Below are positions 8,730 to 16,890 of a stretch of DNA of 64,000 bases, one piece after another. Position numbers and translations under genes: made by a program. The stretch covers positions 1-64,000 of the forward strand of contig NZ_WSTC01000008.1 in NCBI RefSeq assembly GCF_009789195.1, in the 5' to 3' direction. This stretch comes from Paenibacillus sp. MMS18-CY102. GTDB lineage: Bacteria; Bacillota; Bacilli; Paenibacillales; Paenibacillaceae. The notes beneath the pieces are model-generated. The model ran no database searches. It saw nothing but the letters and a program-made list of their open reading frames with translations, and had not been told where the DNA came from. The stretch's first letter is position 1. Each line of letters begins with the position of its first letter.

Positions 8730-9380
8730 ATGCCAAAATCAATGTTGCGGTGGAATGGAATCGCTATTTTGTTCGTTTTGGGGCTTACGATGCTGTTAGC
8801 GCCGATGTTATTGCCGAGCCATGCTTATGCTTGCTCATGCGCTGTGTCACCTTCTGTAGCGTCCGAATTTGCTAAGAAGACAGCTATATTCACAGGCGAA
8901 GTGACGGATATCAAGATTCATAATAATAGCATGAAAGTTCAGTCTTCGATTGATCCAGTTGATGTGACGTTCAAGGTGCAACAAGTGTGGAAGGGTGAGA
9001 AGATCAGCGAGAAAACGGTAGTGAAGACGGTTCGTTCCGATGAAAGCTGCGGTTATCCATTCAAAGAAGCGCAAGCCTATCTCGTCTACGCATATGGAGA
9101 TGGATCAAATCTTGAAGTAGGGCTGTGCAGTGGCACGAAGCTGTTGGCCGAGGCGGGCATTGATTTGAAAGAGCTTAATGTGCTACAGAAGCCAGTTGTG
9201 CCGATCGCTTCGCCAACAAATATGAAAGTGGATCATGTTACCGCCGATGAAGGGGCGAATGAACCAGCACGATATTTTGAACCAAGCGGGTTATGGGTGA
9301 TTGCTGTTGTGATTGCTGTTGTGATTGTTGTTTTGTCAGGTGCTTTTGCGGTATGGCATTATCGGCGCCGCCGGTTCTAA
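8730..9380 (+). CDS. Secreted, membrane-anchored protein with NTR/TIMP-like Cys-x-Cys start
   Basis: 216 residues. An N-terminal signal sequence (about 8-33) ends just before ACSCAVS. The mature protein would therefore begin with Cys-x-Cys, which is the hallmark of netrin/TIMP-like (NTR) folds. Further cysteines (ESCGYPF and GLCSG) could form disulfides. A C-terminal hydrophobic helix (about 190-209) is followed by HYRRRRF, a stop-transfer anchor, so the domain faces outside. The actual ligand or protease target is unknown, and the fold assignment rests on motif resemblance only. ATG 8730 is chosen over TTG 8712. Monocistronic, following a terminator. Confidence 0.6.
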   Translation: MPKSMLRWNGIAILFVLGLTMLLAPMLLPSHAYACSCAVSPSVASEFAKKTAIFTGEVTDIKIHNNSMKVQSSIDPVDVTFKVQQVWKGEKISEKTVVKTVRSDESCGYPFKEAQAYLVYAYGDGSNLEVGLCSGTKLLAEAGIDLKELNVLQKPVVPIASPTNMKVDHVTADEGANEPARYFEPSGLWVIAVVIAVVIVVLSGAFAVWHYRRRRF

Positions 9381-9387
9381 TCGAATT

Positions 9388-9406
9388 ACATTATCCCCCA
9401 TAATGT
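9388..9406. promoter_or_regulatory. Perfect inverted repeat upstream of the DUF3990 gene
   Basis: ACATTAT-CCCCC-ATAATGT has 7-bp arms. A TATAGT (9418-9423) that could act as a -10 lies just downstream. Position and symmetry suggest an operator, and autoregulation of the downstream pair would be typical of toxin-antitoxin units. No -35 is convincing. Confidence 0.4.
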
Positions 9407-9468
9407 CATATATCTGATATAGTAGTGGTGCATAAAGCGATTAATAGCGTTAAGGAAGGAATAAAACG

Positions 9469-10143
9469 ATGTCTGTATCTGCACAAGTTATACTTCCAAG
9501 GACATTGTATCACGGGACTAGCATTAGAAGAGGAAGTACGGAATTAATGCATTTTACAACTAAACTGCTTGATAAAAAATACTGGAAGCATGGCCGCGAT
9601 TTTGGTTTAGGTTTCTATACGACGCACTTAATCGAGCAGCCTAAGCCATGGGCCATTAAATCATCGCGTAAGCGAGCGAGTGAAGAAGGCGTATCGGCGC
9701 ATGATTACGTTCCCTGTATTCTTAACATTGCTTGGGATACAGGCGCCCTCAACGAAGCTGCCGTATTGTTGTTCTCAGATGCTTCTAGGGAGTGGGCTAG
9801 GTTCATACTCGATCACAGATTACAATCCGATGCTAATAAAGCGGATCCTTGTAACGAGCACCCTGATATTGTTGTAGGTTATATGGCTGACAACGATACG
9901 GGAGATTTAGTTTCCCGTTACTTATACGAGTCTGGATTTGAATTTGAACAGTTCTTCGAAGGTATTCAAATATCTGAAGAAGGAAATAAAATGACTATGG
10001 ACGGATTAGGCAACCAATATGCCTTTTGTAATGAGGCGTTAGATGGTACATTAAAGGTAACAGGTTGTCATATCTTAGAGGGAGGAGAGTGGATATACTA
10101 TGGAATCGACGATCCGCACCTTTCAGAACTTAAGCTACTTTGA
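9469..10143 (+). CDS. DUF3990 (ADP-ribosyltransferase-like) protein, possible toxin
   Basis: 224 residues. The order of motifs fits DUF3990: LYHGTS with His15, GRDFGLGFYTT with Tyr50, SREWARFILDHR (106-117), DIVVGYMADND (133-143) and QYAFCNEAL (183-191). The family belongs to the ADP-ribosyltransferase-like folds and is often found next to small partner genes. The His and Tyr positions resemble the first two residues of the H-Y-E type active site. Base composition and codon use are more AT-rich than in neighbouring genes, which suggests acquisition. The next gene starts 44 bases before its stop, so they are translationally coupled. Substrate and toxicity are inference. Confidence 0.65.
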   Translation: MSVSAQVILPRTLYHGTSIRRGSTELMHFTTKLLDKKYWKHGRDFGLGFYTTHLIEQPKPWAIKSSRKRASEEGVSAHDYVPCILNIAWDTGALNEAAVLLFSDASREWARFILDHRLQSDANKADPCNEHPDIVVGYMADNDTGDLVSRYLYESGFEFEQFFEGIQISEEGNKMTMDGLGNQYAFCNEALDGTLKVTGCHILEGGEWIYYGIDDPHLSELKLL

Positions 10144-10612
10144 AAAGCATATTGTTCAAATATTAAAAAGCTCGTATCTACACTCAGAAGACCAAGCCAT
10201 TCATATTCTCAATGAGTATTCAAATATTCTTGCTGCATTAAAGGATGGCCATGAATCTGCAAACGCATTTGCTGAAATGTTCGATCATGCATATCGAAAA
10301 GGCACAAGCGGATTCAACTGGATGGATAACATTATTGATAGCCTTATGAGAGAAGTAGATGAAATTCATTCGTTTAAAGCTGACCTAGACAAAGCAGGTT
10401 CAAGGTTAATGTTTAGGTACGAGGGCAATGCAACGATTAACAATAAAAATTATTTTAGAATTTATGTAGGCGAGAGCCAGGAGACCCACACCTTACGATG
10501 GGGGACTCTATTTATTACGCCAGACCTTAAAGAGATCTTGATCGATGACCTTATCATTGAAGAACCTATGTCGTTAATGGAATGGCGGAAAAGAAAACAG
10601 AAACTGAATTGA
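10100..10612 (+). CDS. Unknown protein overlapping the DUF3990 gene (possible antitoxin/partner)
   Basis: 170 residues, no family recognised. The N-terminal half (1-100) is predicted largely helical and charged (HSEDQAIHILNEYSNILAAL). The C-terminal half looks beta-rich (NYFRIYVGESQETHTLRW, TLFITPDLKEILIDDLI) and ends in a basic tail (MEWRKRKQKLN). It starts with ATG 10100 inside the end of the DUF3990 gene, 11 nt after GGAGGAGA, so the two are made together. There is no signal peptide and no membrane segment. The obvious guess is an antitoxin or specificity partner, but nothing in the sequence proves it. Confidence 0.6.
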   Translation: MESTIRTFQNLSYFEKHIVQILKSSYLHSEDQAIHILNEYSNILAALKDGHESANAFAEMFDHAYRKGTSGFNWMDNIIDSLMREVDEIHSFKADLDKAGSRLMFRYEGNATINNKNYFRIYVGESQETHTLRWGTLFITPDLKEILIDDLIIEEPMSLMEWRKRKQKLN

Positions 10613-10653
10613 ACGTGAATTCTATTTCGAATGAAGTATCGTTTATAGTGCAA

Positions 10654-10696
10654 AAAAGGCATGTTAGAGGAGTACAGCTCCTCCTAACATGCCTTT
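10654..10696. terminator. Bidirectional terminator
   Basis: An almost perfect 18-bp stem (AAAGGCATGTTAGAGGAG against its complement with one bulge) has A- and T-rich flanks between the convergent partner gene and the permease. Confidence 0.85.
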
Positions 10697-10719
10697 CTAT
10701 TTCCTATCGCAGCTTCTAA

Positions 10720-12138
10720 TTAAAGCAGGAACATTGCGACAATCGTCGTCACAACTAATCCGATCAGCACGGGCTTCAGATTGCGCCGTGCAAGCTCGAA
10801 TGGGCTGACGCCGCATATCGCGGCGGCAGGGATAAGTGCCCAAGGTACGAGCGTTCCGCCGCCGACCCAAATCGCTGCGATCTGGCCAAGTGATGTGAGT
10901 GTCGCGATACCATGGCCAAGCGCTGTGCCGAAGAGGTGAGCAATGGAGCCAGCGAGCGAAATTCCGGAGAAGCCCGAACCGTCGAGCCCAGTGATAGCGC
11001 CTACGGAGGTCAATGTTGCAGAGGCAACGGCTCCATTCATCGGAGCCTGATTCGCAAGCGCAAGGCCAAGATCGTTCACGATGCCTTGTGAGCCCTGCGG
11101 CAGCAGGTCGCCGAATACGGCTGTGAAGCCAGAATCCCCTAGGTAGAAAAACGCAGCAATCGGGATGACGGGACCGAATACCTTAAAGCCGAATACGAAG
11201 CCGTCGATGAGATAGCTGGTCGTTTTCTCAAGCCCTGCGTTACGATGAGCGAACAAAGACACAAGGATGAGAATAAGGATTGCCGTCCCGCCTACGAGCG
11301 CAGTCGCGTCGCCCCCTTGCAAATCCAGCATGAACATGGCAACCACGTCAGCAGCGAAGAGCAGGGGAATAAGAATAGCAAAGACGCGTTGAGCAGCAGC
11401 TGACATGTGAACGGAAGCTCCGCTGCTGGCAGATGGTTCAGATTGGAGCGCTGATGTACCGTTGCCGGACGTTGTTGCAACTAGGCCATCTCTCCATTTG
11501 CCGTTCCGCATATCCCGTCGCATAAACCAGAACGCGGCGATTGTCGTCACTAGACCCATAATAATAACGAGGGGGATGCTCGCTTCCATGACGTCGGATA
11601 CGGGGATGCCAGCTGCATCTGCCGTCAGCTTCGGGGCGCCTTGTATAATATAATCGCCCGAAAGTGCGATTCCATGCCCGAACAAGTTCATTGCCATTGC
11701 GGCACCTAATGCGGGCAAACCGACCCGAACAGCGACCGGAAGCAGCACGGCACCGATTAATGCAACGGCTGGCGACGGCCAGAAAAACCATGATGTAACG
11801 AGCATAATGAGGCCAATGCCCCAATAGGCCAGCGCTGGTGAACGGAGAAACCGGGTAAAGGGAGCGATCATTCGTTCGTTAATGCCTGTCTCTATGAGCA
11901 CACGGCTCATCGCGACGATAATTGAAATAATGAGGATCGTCCCTAGCAACTCTTTGATCGCATAGATGAAACTGTTAAATATGCCGCTAATGGAACCGCT
12001 TAAACTTTCGGTCGCAAGAAGACCGATGGCAAATACGCCAACAATACAGACGAGTGTCGTGTCCCGGTGCATCAGCATAAAGCCAATGATGCCGACGATG
12101 AACGCCAAGTAAACCCAGTGAAGCGCGCTTAACTCCAT
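10720..12138 (-). CDS. Multi-pass inner-membrane permease, substrate unknown
   Basis: 472 residues with roughly 11-12 hydrophobic helices spread over the whole length and a charged cytoplasmic loop in the middle (RRDMRNGKWRDG, then a Ser/Ala-rich stretch around 225-250). The two halves each contain a Gly/Ala/Pro-rich motif (GDYIIQGAPKLTADAAG and GLALANQAPMNGAVAS) that resembles the re-entrant loops of ion-coupled carriers of the GntP / ion-transporter group. I cannot assign the substrate. Two ATGs compete; the inner one (MELSALHW) has AAAAGG at proper distance. It is flanked by small genes on the opposite strand. Confidence 0.65.
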   Translation of the reverse strand: MELSALHWVYLAFIVGIIGFMLMHRDTTLVCIVGVFAIGLLATESLSGSISGIFNSFIYAIKELLGTILIISIIVAMSRVLIETGINERMIAPFTRFLRSPALAYWGIGLIMLVTSWFFWPSPAVALIGAVLLPVAVRVGLPALGAAMAMNLFGHGIALSGDYIIQGAPKLTADAAGIPVSDVMEASIPLVIIMGLVTTIAAFWFMRRDMRNGKWRDGLVATTSGNGTSALQSEPSASSGASVHMSAAAQRVFAILIPLLFAADVVAMFMLDLQGGDATALVGGTAILILILVSLFAHRNAGLEKTTSYLIDGFVFGFKVFGPVIPIAAFFYLGDSGFTAVFGDLLPQGSQGIVNDLGLALANQAPMNGAVASATLTSVGAITGLDGSGFSGISLAGSIAHLFGTALGHGIATLTSLGQIAAIWVGGGTLVPWALIPAAAICGVSPFELARRNLKPVLIGLVVTTIVAMFLL

Positions 12139-12243
12139 AACCATCCTTTTAGCCCTCCCGTGTTGTTACGGTGCTGTATCGTATGCAGTGCTCGAACTGG
12201 GCGTTCGTACCTTGGCCAAGTGAATTTTGACAAGAAAGTGAGC

Positions 12244-12498
12244 ATGGAGCGGGTAGAAGGGCAAGATCGTGGAGTAATTAAAGCGAAATTAATTATTTCA
12301 TGGTATTATTTATGCGATAACGGAGAAAGGCGAGCAGATAGACATTATGATCTTCATCACTATGCCGCCAGTGCTGCTAGATTTCTTGGCTATGATGCGA
12401 CATACGAACTGCTTTCTGTGAATATCGATGATAGCGATCAAGATATGGTTTTCAAAATCTTGCAATCTTGGAAATTGCCCACTGTCCAAGCATTATAG
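12244..12498 (+). CDS. Small hypothetical protein
   Basis: 84 residues if the ATG at 12244 is used; the frame is open from 12160, but the upstream part lacks a ribosome site. The sequence (KLIISWYYLCDNGERRADRHYDLHHYAASAARFLGYD) is not one I recognise. Codon use is AT-leaning, like the following small genes. No membrane segment. It may be a real small island gene or the remnant of a longer one; the poor Shine-Dalgarno site argues for caution. Confidence 0.35.
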   Translation: MERVEGQDRGVIKAKLIISWYYLCDNGERRADRHYDLHHYAASAARFLGYDATYELLSVNIDDSDQDMVFKILQSWKLPTVQAL

Positions 12499-12632
12499 CA
12501 ACTTGTGCTGAATGGCATTGTCACCGACTGGAGGGAACGAAAAGTTTACCTCTTTCGCGGTTTGTGAAGTTTATTATGCCGATGATGATCAGCCCACGAA
12601 AAGGAAACTATATAAAGAGGAGTGACGAGCTA

Positions 12633-12857
12633 GTGGCAATAGAACCATTTATTTTCTTAGCATGTATCATCTGTTTTGTTGCCCCGATTCTATTACGAAG
12701 ATTAATGCTTCTTATTCAGATAGCAGCTGGAATTATGCTTATTGCAGCCACTATGATAATACATGAAGAAGTGAAATTTAAAGTCATTTATTTGATAGCT
12801 TTCGTTTGGGTGTTCGGTTCGATCTGTGCACTGAGCTTAAATGGCCGGAGGACATAG
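12633..12857 (+). CDS. Small membrane protein
   Basis: 74 residues with three hydrophobic stretches (FIFLACIICFVAPILL, LLIQIAAGIMLIAATMII and VIYLIAFVWVFGSICAL), so a small integral membrane protein. The long upstream open frame (from 12468) is not supported. AAAGAGGAG at 12614-12622 lies 10 nt before GTG 12633. The stop is 2 bases before the SUKH gene, so they form an operon. Function unknown; small membrane proteins beside SUKH proteins may belong to the same immunity cassette. Confidence 0.6.
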   Translation: MAIEPFIFLACIICFVAPILLRRLMLLIQIAAGIMLIAATMIIHEEVKFKVIYLIAFVWVFGSICALSLNGRRT

Positions 12858-12859
12858 GC

Positions 12860-13387
12860 ATGATCAAACAAGCTGAGCAGTTATGGAAGCAAATAATCGC
12901 AAGAGGCTCCAACCAAAACGAAAACTTCATAGAAACATTAAATCTACAGCCAGGTGCAAAAGATGACGATTTCCAGTTACTCGAGAGTATTCTTCATATC
13001 ACACTTCCTGAAGAGTTGAAAAGCTTTTACAGGGTGTATAATGGACAAATTTGGAATATCGGAACGAATTGTTTTATAAGAAATTTAACGCTTTCCTCAA
13101 TTTCAGAAATCATAGAAAACTGGACTTTTCTGCAGGAAGAATTTGATCTAGATGATGATTTTGAGGCGGATTTTGGCATTGGAATTAAGCCTTTGCTTTG
13201 GAATGCCAAGTGGATTCCAATAGCGGCAAACGGTGGCGGGGATTATCTTTGTCTGGATACTGATCCATCAGAAGATGGAGCTGTCGGGCAAGTGCTTTAT
13301 TTTTGGCATGATTGGGGCAATCGTACGGTTGAAGCAAAGAGTTTATTTGATTTTATTGAATTTTGTTTGAAAGAAGATTACGAATAA
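12860..13387 (+). CDS. SMI1/KNR4 (SUKH) family immunity-type protein
   Basis: 175 residues. It carries the SUKH pattern: an acidic helix then LPEELKSFYRVYNGQ (52-66), a variable middle, WIPIAANGGGDYLCLDTDP (about 120-138) and GQVLYFWHDWGN (about 146-157). SUKH proteins commonly neutralise polymorphic or contact-dependent toxins. No toxin gene sits beside this one, so it may be an orphan immunity gene kept against neighbouring strains. GGAGG at 12847-12851 gives a good ribosome site for ATG 12860. It is tightly packed behind the small membrane protein gene, in an AT-rich patch. Confidence 0.75.
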   Translation: MIKQAEQLWKQIIARGSNQNENFIETLNLQPGAKDDDFQLLESILHITLPEELKSFYRVYNGQIWNIGTNCFIRNLTLSSISEIIENWTFLQEEFDLDDDFEADFGIGIKPLLWNAKWIPIAANGGGDYLCLDTDPSEDGAVGQVLYFWHDWGNRTVEAKSLFDFIEFCLKEDYE

Positions 13388-13428
13388 AATGCTATTCATT
13401 CATGCGAAGAAGAGTCGAGGATGATGAT

Positions 13429-13563
13429 ATGTATCCACTAAGTGAAGACTTTCAATATCACGATAGTTATTTTGTAGTAGGGAACCCTTGGTTCCCTATC
13501 ATTGTTGGTTTACTGATTGTTGCTGGCGTAATAACGTTCAAACTAATAAGAAAAAAGAAGTAA
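13429..13563 (+). CDS. Small single-pass membrane protein
   Basis: 44 residues from ATG 13429: a short acidic N-terminus (MYPLSEDFQYHDSYF), then one membrane helix (WFPIIVGLLIVAGVITF), then KLIRKKK. Predicted N-out with the basic tail in the cytoplasm. GAGG about 9 nt upstream supports the start, and the longer frame from 13363 lacks support. It follows the SUKH gene by 41 bases and probably shares its transcript. No family recognised. Confidence 0.5.
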   Translation: MYPLSEDFQYHDSYFVVGNPWFPIIVGLLIVAGVITFKLIRKKK

Positions 13564-13600
13564 ATTACGAGTTACAGAGAAATGAACTGTCATTAAAGTA

Positions 13601-13840
13601 ATGAGAACTACAGATGGCCAATTCAAAGTGCAGATCATACAACGTGCTAAGGATGGATGGTTTCAACCTGTCTTTTATAAATGGATCGAACATGACAATG
13701 AGATCCGTGAGATGTTGAATGAGGAAGGTTGTTGGGGGAGCGTGTATTCAAATGCCTCAATATCTGATACTGAGACGAATTGTTTGAAAGCCGCTCTTGA
13801 GCATTTATTTATTCTCTCGGGAGAACGGATTGAAGTGTAG
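13601..13840 (+). CDS. Small hypothetical protein
   Basis: 79 residues: MRTTDGQFKVQIIQRAKDG, then HDNEIREMLNEEGCWGSVYSNASISDTETNCL, ending LFILSGERIEV. It looks like a compact, soluble alpha/beta domain, but I do not recognise the family. The Shine-Dalgarno site is weak (TTAAAG). Its place in a run of small same-strand genes and its sensible composition favour a real gene; it could also be the end of a decayed one. Confidence 0.45.
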   Translation: MRTTDGQFKVQIIQRAKDGWFQPVFYKWIEHDNEIREMLNEEGCWGSVYSNASISDTETNCLKAALEHLFILSGERIEV

Positions 13841-13915
13841 ATAACAGAGCAGATGCTATATTTATATGAATGACTAGTTAAGTTGATAAATCTTAGAATT
13901 GAAGCGAGGTCGCAA

Positions 13916-14344
13916 ATGATGCAATTTTTATCGATACGAATGGCAATTGCAATCGTTGCTGTGCTTACTCTTATAATAGCAACTTACTACATTTTTCTTC
14001 GAGAAAAAGTAGGAAAACTGAATGACGTGAATCCGATTAGTATTGTGGAAAGGTATTCAAAAGCAAAACTGTATGCTGACACAGAGCAAGTGATCGCGTG
14101 TATAGTTCCCGAGAAGCGCTCAGAACCAATGTTAAAGCAGTTTGTTGGAGGAGTGTACAAGGACTCTCAATATAATATTAAGATTCTCAACGTGGAGCTT
14201 GATGGGGATAAAGGGAAAGTGACCTATCACGCAACTATGGAATGGGGGGAGCCCATAAATACAGCTGAAGAATTAAACGAGACGGTTTCCGTTGTCAAGG
14301 TTGATGGAAAATGGTACATCGATAGAGAAGAGGATTGGTTCTGA
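13916..14344 (+). CDS. Membrane-anchored NTF2-like or DUF4878-like hypothetical protein
   Basis: 142 residues. One N-terminal membrane helix (about 6-26, MAIAIVAVLTLIIATYYIF) anchors an extracytoplasmic domain. The domain has the order helix (ISIVERYSKAKLYADTEQVIACI), then three to four strands (NIKILNVELDGDKGKVTYHATM) and a closing VVKVDGKWYIDREEDW. This order resembles small NTF2-like/DUF4878 modules, and the KWYI ending is typical of them. Function unknown. The start is the first of two adjacent ATGs after GAGGT. Last gene of the AT-rich run, followed by a bidirectional terminator. Confidence 0.55.
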   Translation: MMQFLSIRMAIAIVAVLTLIIATYYIFLREKVGKLNDVNPISIVERYSKAKLYADTEQVIACIVPEKRSEPMLKQFVGGVYKDSQYNIKILNVELDGDKGKVTYHATMEWGEPINTAEELNETVSVVKVDGKWYIDREEDWF

Positions 14345-14373
14345 TTATGATTATGTTGAGCTAATCAATCAAT

Positions 14374-14429
14374 AAAAAACAGCGGCAGGATAAGGCTGAT
14401 TCATTCAGCCCAGACCTGCCGCTCTTTTA
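14374..14429. terminator. Bidirectional terminator
   Basis: AGCGGCAGG (14381-14389) pairs with CCTGCCGCT (14415-14423), with an inner GGCTGA/TCAGCC stem, A-run on the left and T-run on the right. It separates the small-gene run from the convergent HelD gene. Confidence 0.85.
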
Positions 14430-14448
14430 TTGTTACCTAGCTAATCAA

Positions 14449-16836
14449 TCAATGCTGAGCGTTTCCGCAATGTGTTTGTTCAAACAGCTGTGAATCAAGC
14501 TTCGCCATAAACGGAGTCCATTCCTGTCCTGGCGAATAAAGCCGGAGCCGATGCATCGGTCTCGTACAAGCGGTGTAAAATAGTTTGCGCTCAGACTCAT
14601 GCCCATACGTGCCTGCCGACGCATCATAGATCAGCACAGCATCGAATTCGACGCCTTTTGCGAGATACGCTGGGATGACGAGAAGGCCATGCTCGAATAC
14701 TGGCGTTTGTTTTGTTACTAGCCGGAGCGGGCCAACATCGCCCAAAATCGGCTGAAGCCGATCATAAGCTATCGCAGCCTCTGCTGCGGATTTCGTAATG
14801 ATGGCGATGGAGGTGTACCCACCACCAGACAGTACTTTCATATCTTCGGCGATTTGCTGATCGCGATTACTCTCAGAATCACATATAACAGCAACTGGCT
14901 TGCCGCCGGAGCGTTCGAATGGGATGATGCGGTCGCCGTCTGCAAGCATTGCGCGTGTAAAGTCGACGATTTCTTTCGTCGAACGGTAGCTGCGGGAGAG
15001 ATGGAGCCATGCTGTATCGTCTGGCCCATACAACTCCTCAAGTGGCGATCCGCTATGTTCATGAAGATCGCTCGCTTGTGCGAAAATCGCTTGGTTAAAG
15101 TCACCGAGCACGGTCATGCGGGCGCGTGGGAACAGCCGTTTGACAAATTCGAACTGGAACGCGGAGTAATCCTGCGCTTCATCCATAAGAACATAACGAA
15201 TGTTGCCGTTCATTTGGAAGCCTTCAATTAATTCTTTCAAATATAAGTACGGCGTTGCATCTTCACAGGCAAGCTGCCCCTCGTCAAGAAGGCGAACCGT
15301 CCGTTCACATACGGCTGGCCAAAATGCTGGCACTTCATCACTAAGCAGGCTAGCCATAATGCCGTTATCTTCGAACAGTTGGCGGTATAAGGCTTTCGTG
15401 TCGACGAAACGGAGCGCTTTAATTTTTTTGTAAATCGGCCTAAATGCTTCTCGAACGATCTGCTGCCTGAGCAAGTCCTCCTCCTGCTGGGCATCGTCGA
15501 ACGCCGGATTTTTCGCCTGCTGGCGTTTGTGCAATCGCGTATATGCGTCCTGATATTGCTCTTGGTCGAGGTAGTCTAGCTCATCCTTGACCCATTCCGC
15601 TTTACGTTCAGCCCGTTCAAGCTGCCTGAGCTGGATAATAATCCATTCCTTTAATTCATCGATGCGGTAGGAGAGGGAGGCTGCTGATTTGCTATTATAA
15701 AATTGCGCCAAAATCGCTTCGCGCGAAAGCAGCGTACGTCCCCGGAATTTAACGCCACGGAATTTCATGTGATCCTTCAATAACATATCGCGATAGCCGC
15801 GCATGACATGCAGGTATCGAGCAGAGGCTTTGAATGTTATGCCGGCCATTCTAGCTTCGTATGCGGGATCATCATGCTGCGTCAGCATGTATTCGATTTG
15901 GTCGAAAGGGTCTTCCACATCGAAGGTTTGGGCGAGCCGGCGATTAATATATTCTTGGAATGTCGTTTGTTGAATGTTATCTTCCCCAAGCTCAGGAAGT
16001 ACCGTTGCGACATAACTGTTGAACATCGGGTTAGGCGAGAACAACACCATTTGCTCAGCGGTTAGCCGTTCGCGATGTTTATAGAGCAAGTATGCTGCAC
16101 GCTGCAGCGCAGCGGAAGTTTTGCCGCTGCCAGCCGCACCTTGCACGACAAGCAAGCGGGTATTGTCATTGCGAATGATCCGATTCTGTTCTTGCTGGAT
16201 AGTCGCGACGATCGATTGCATCTGGGAGCCTGCACCTTTGCCAAGCACCTCTTGCAGCAAATCGTCGCCAATTGTCATGCCTGTATCGAACATCGTCTTA
16301 ATGATAGCGTCGCGAATAACGAACTGGCGCTTAAGGTCAATCTGCCCTGTGATGTCGCCGCCAGGCGTTAGGAAGGAGGCAGGGCCGGGCGGGAAATCAT
16401 AATACAAGCTGGCAATCGGTGTCCGCCAATCGTAGACGAGGAATGTTTCGCCGTCATCTGCGATGAAGGAGGCGACGCCGATATATAATTTCTCGGTGGA
16501 AGGCGTTCCGGTTTCGTGAAAGTCAATTCGCCCGAAGTACGGGGAAGGGAGAAGGCGCTTCATTCGTTTCAATTGATGCTGCATATGGCGATGGCTATGC
16601 TCACGCTCGGATAATACTTGTGCTTGCTGCTTCATGCTCATGAACGTTTCGAGAATATCGTCATCGTTGCTTAGGTTGACCGTGACATCGTCCCAGAAGT
16701 GGGTGCGAAAGTCGACGACCTCTGATTTTATTTCGCCAACGGCAGGCTCATACTCCGCGATGCGCTTATGCAGCGCTTCCGTTACGCGAGCGACGCGCGC
16801 TTGCTCGTTGTTCCATTCACTCGTCCATTCCGGCAT
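14449..16836 (-). CDS. helD: RNA polymerase recycling motor HelD
   Basis: 795 residues, close to the ~770 of Bacillus HelD. The N-terminal arm of about 99 residues, rich in coiled-coil heptads (QARVARVTEALHKRIAEYE), leads to the diagnostic PYFGRIDF and VYDWRTPIASLYYDF. Walker A is GAAGSGKTS (233-241), Walker B is LMDEAQDYSAFQFE, and the terminal LFYTACTRPMHRL is motif VI. HelD binds RNA polymerase, pries off nucleic acid and recycles stalled enzyme; relatives can confer rifampicin tolerance. ATG follows GGGGG. It is the second HelD paralogue in 15 kb; the other (2030-4114) has a shorter arm. Its upstream region holds a palindrome and an opposing consensus promoter. Confidence 0.92.
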   Translation of the reverse strand: MPEWTSEWNNEQARVARVTEALHKRIAEYEPAVGEIKSEVVDFRTHFWDDVTVNLSNDDDILETFMSMKQQAQVLSEREHSHRHMQHQLKRMKRLLPSPYFGRIDFHETGTPSTEKLYIGVASFIADDGETFLVYDWRTPIASLYYDFPPGPASFLTPGGDITGQIDLKRQFVIRDAIIKTMFDTGMTIGDDLLQEVLGKGAGSQMQSIVATIQQEQNRIIRNDNTRLLVVQGAAGSGKTSAALQRAAYLLYKHRERLTAEQMVLFSPNPMFNSYVATVLPELGEDNIQQTTFQEYINRRLAQTFDVEDPFDQIEYMLTQHDDPAYEARMAGITFKASARYLHVMRGYRDMLLKDHMKFRGVKFRGRTLLSREAILAQFYNSKSAASLSYRIDELKEWIIIQLRQLERAERKAEWVKDELDYLDQEQYQDAYTRLHKRQQAKNPAFDDAQQEEDLLRQQIVREAFRPIYKKIKALRFVDTKALYRQLFEDNGIMASLLSDEVPAFWPAVCERTVRLLDEGQLACEDATPYLYLKELIEGFQMNGNIRYVLMDEAQDYSAFQFEFVKRLFPRARMTVLGDFNQAIFAQASDLHEHSGSPLEELYGPDDTAWLHLSRSYRSTKEIVDFTRAMLADGDRIIPFERSGGKPVAVICDSESNRDQQIAEDMKVLSGGGYTSIAIITKSAAEAAIAYDRLQPILGDVGPLRLVTKQTPVFEHGLLVIPAYLAKGVEFDAVLIYDASAGTYGHESERKLFYTACTRPMHRLRLYSPGQEWTPFMAKLDSQLFEQTHCGNAQH

Positions 16837-16849
16837 CTCGTTACCCCCA

Positions 16850-16878
16850 TTGACAAGACTGTAATTCTGATCTATAAT
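16850..16878 (+). promoter_or_regulatory. Perfect consensus sigma-A promoter on the plus strand
   Basis: TTGACA (16850-16855), a 17-base spacer and TATAAT (16873-16878) match the consensus exactly. It points away from helD. The first plus-strand gene downstream is sleB at 17170, but a full terminator intervenes at 16986-17014. Confidence 0.75.
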
Positions 16879-16890
16879 ATAGTATAGATC
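16869..16890. promoter_or_regulatory. 22-bp palindrome over the promoter -10 (operator candidate)
   Basis: GATCTATA (16869-16876) and TATAGATC (16883-16890) are exact complements around a 6-base centre. The palindrome covers the -10 of the plus-strand promoter and lies in the helD upstream region, so a bound repressor could control both directions. Confidence 0.5.

Noticed and set aside
12160-12243. Upstream extension of the small hypothetical gene
   Set aside because: No ribosome site is visible, and the segment (MLLRCCIVCSARTGRSYL) looks like the promoter region of the divergent permease read as protein.
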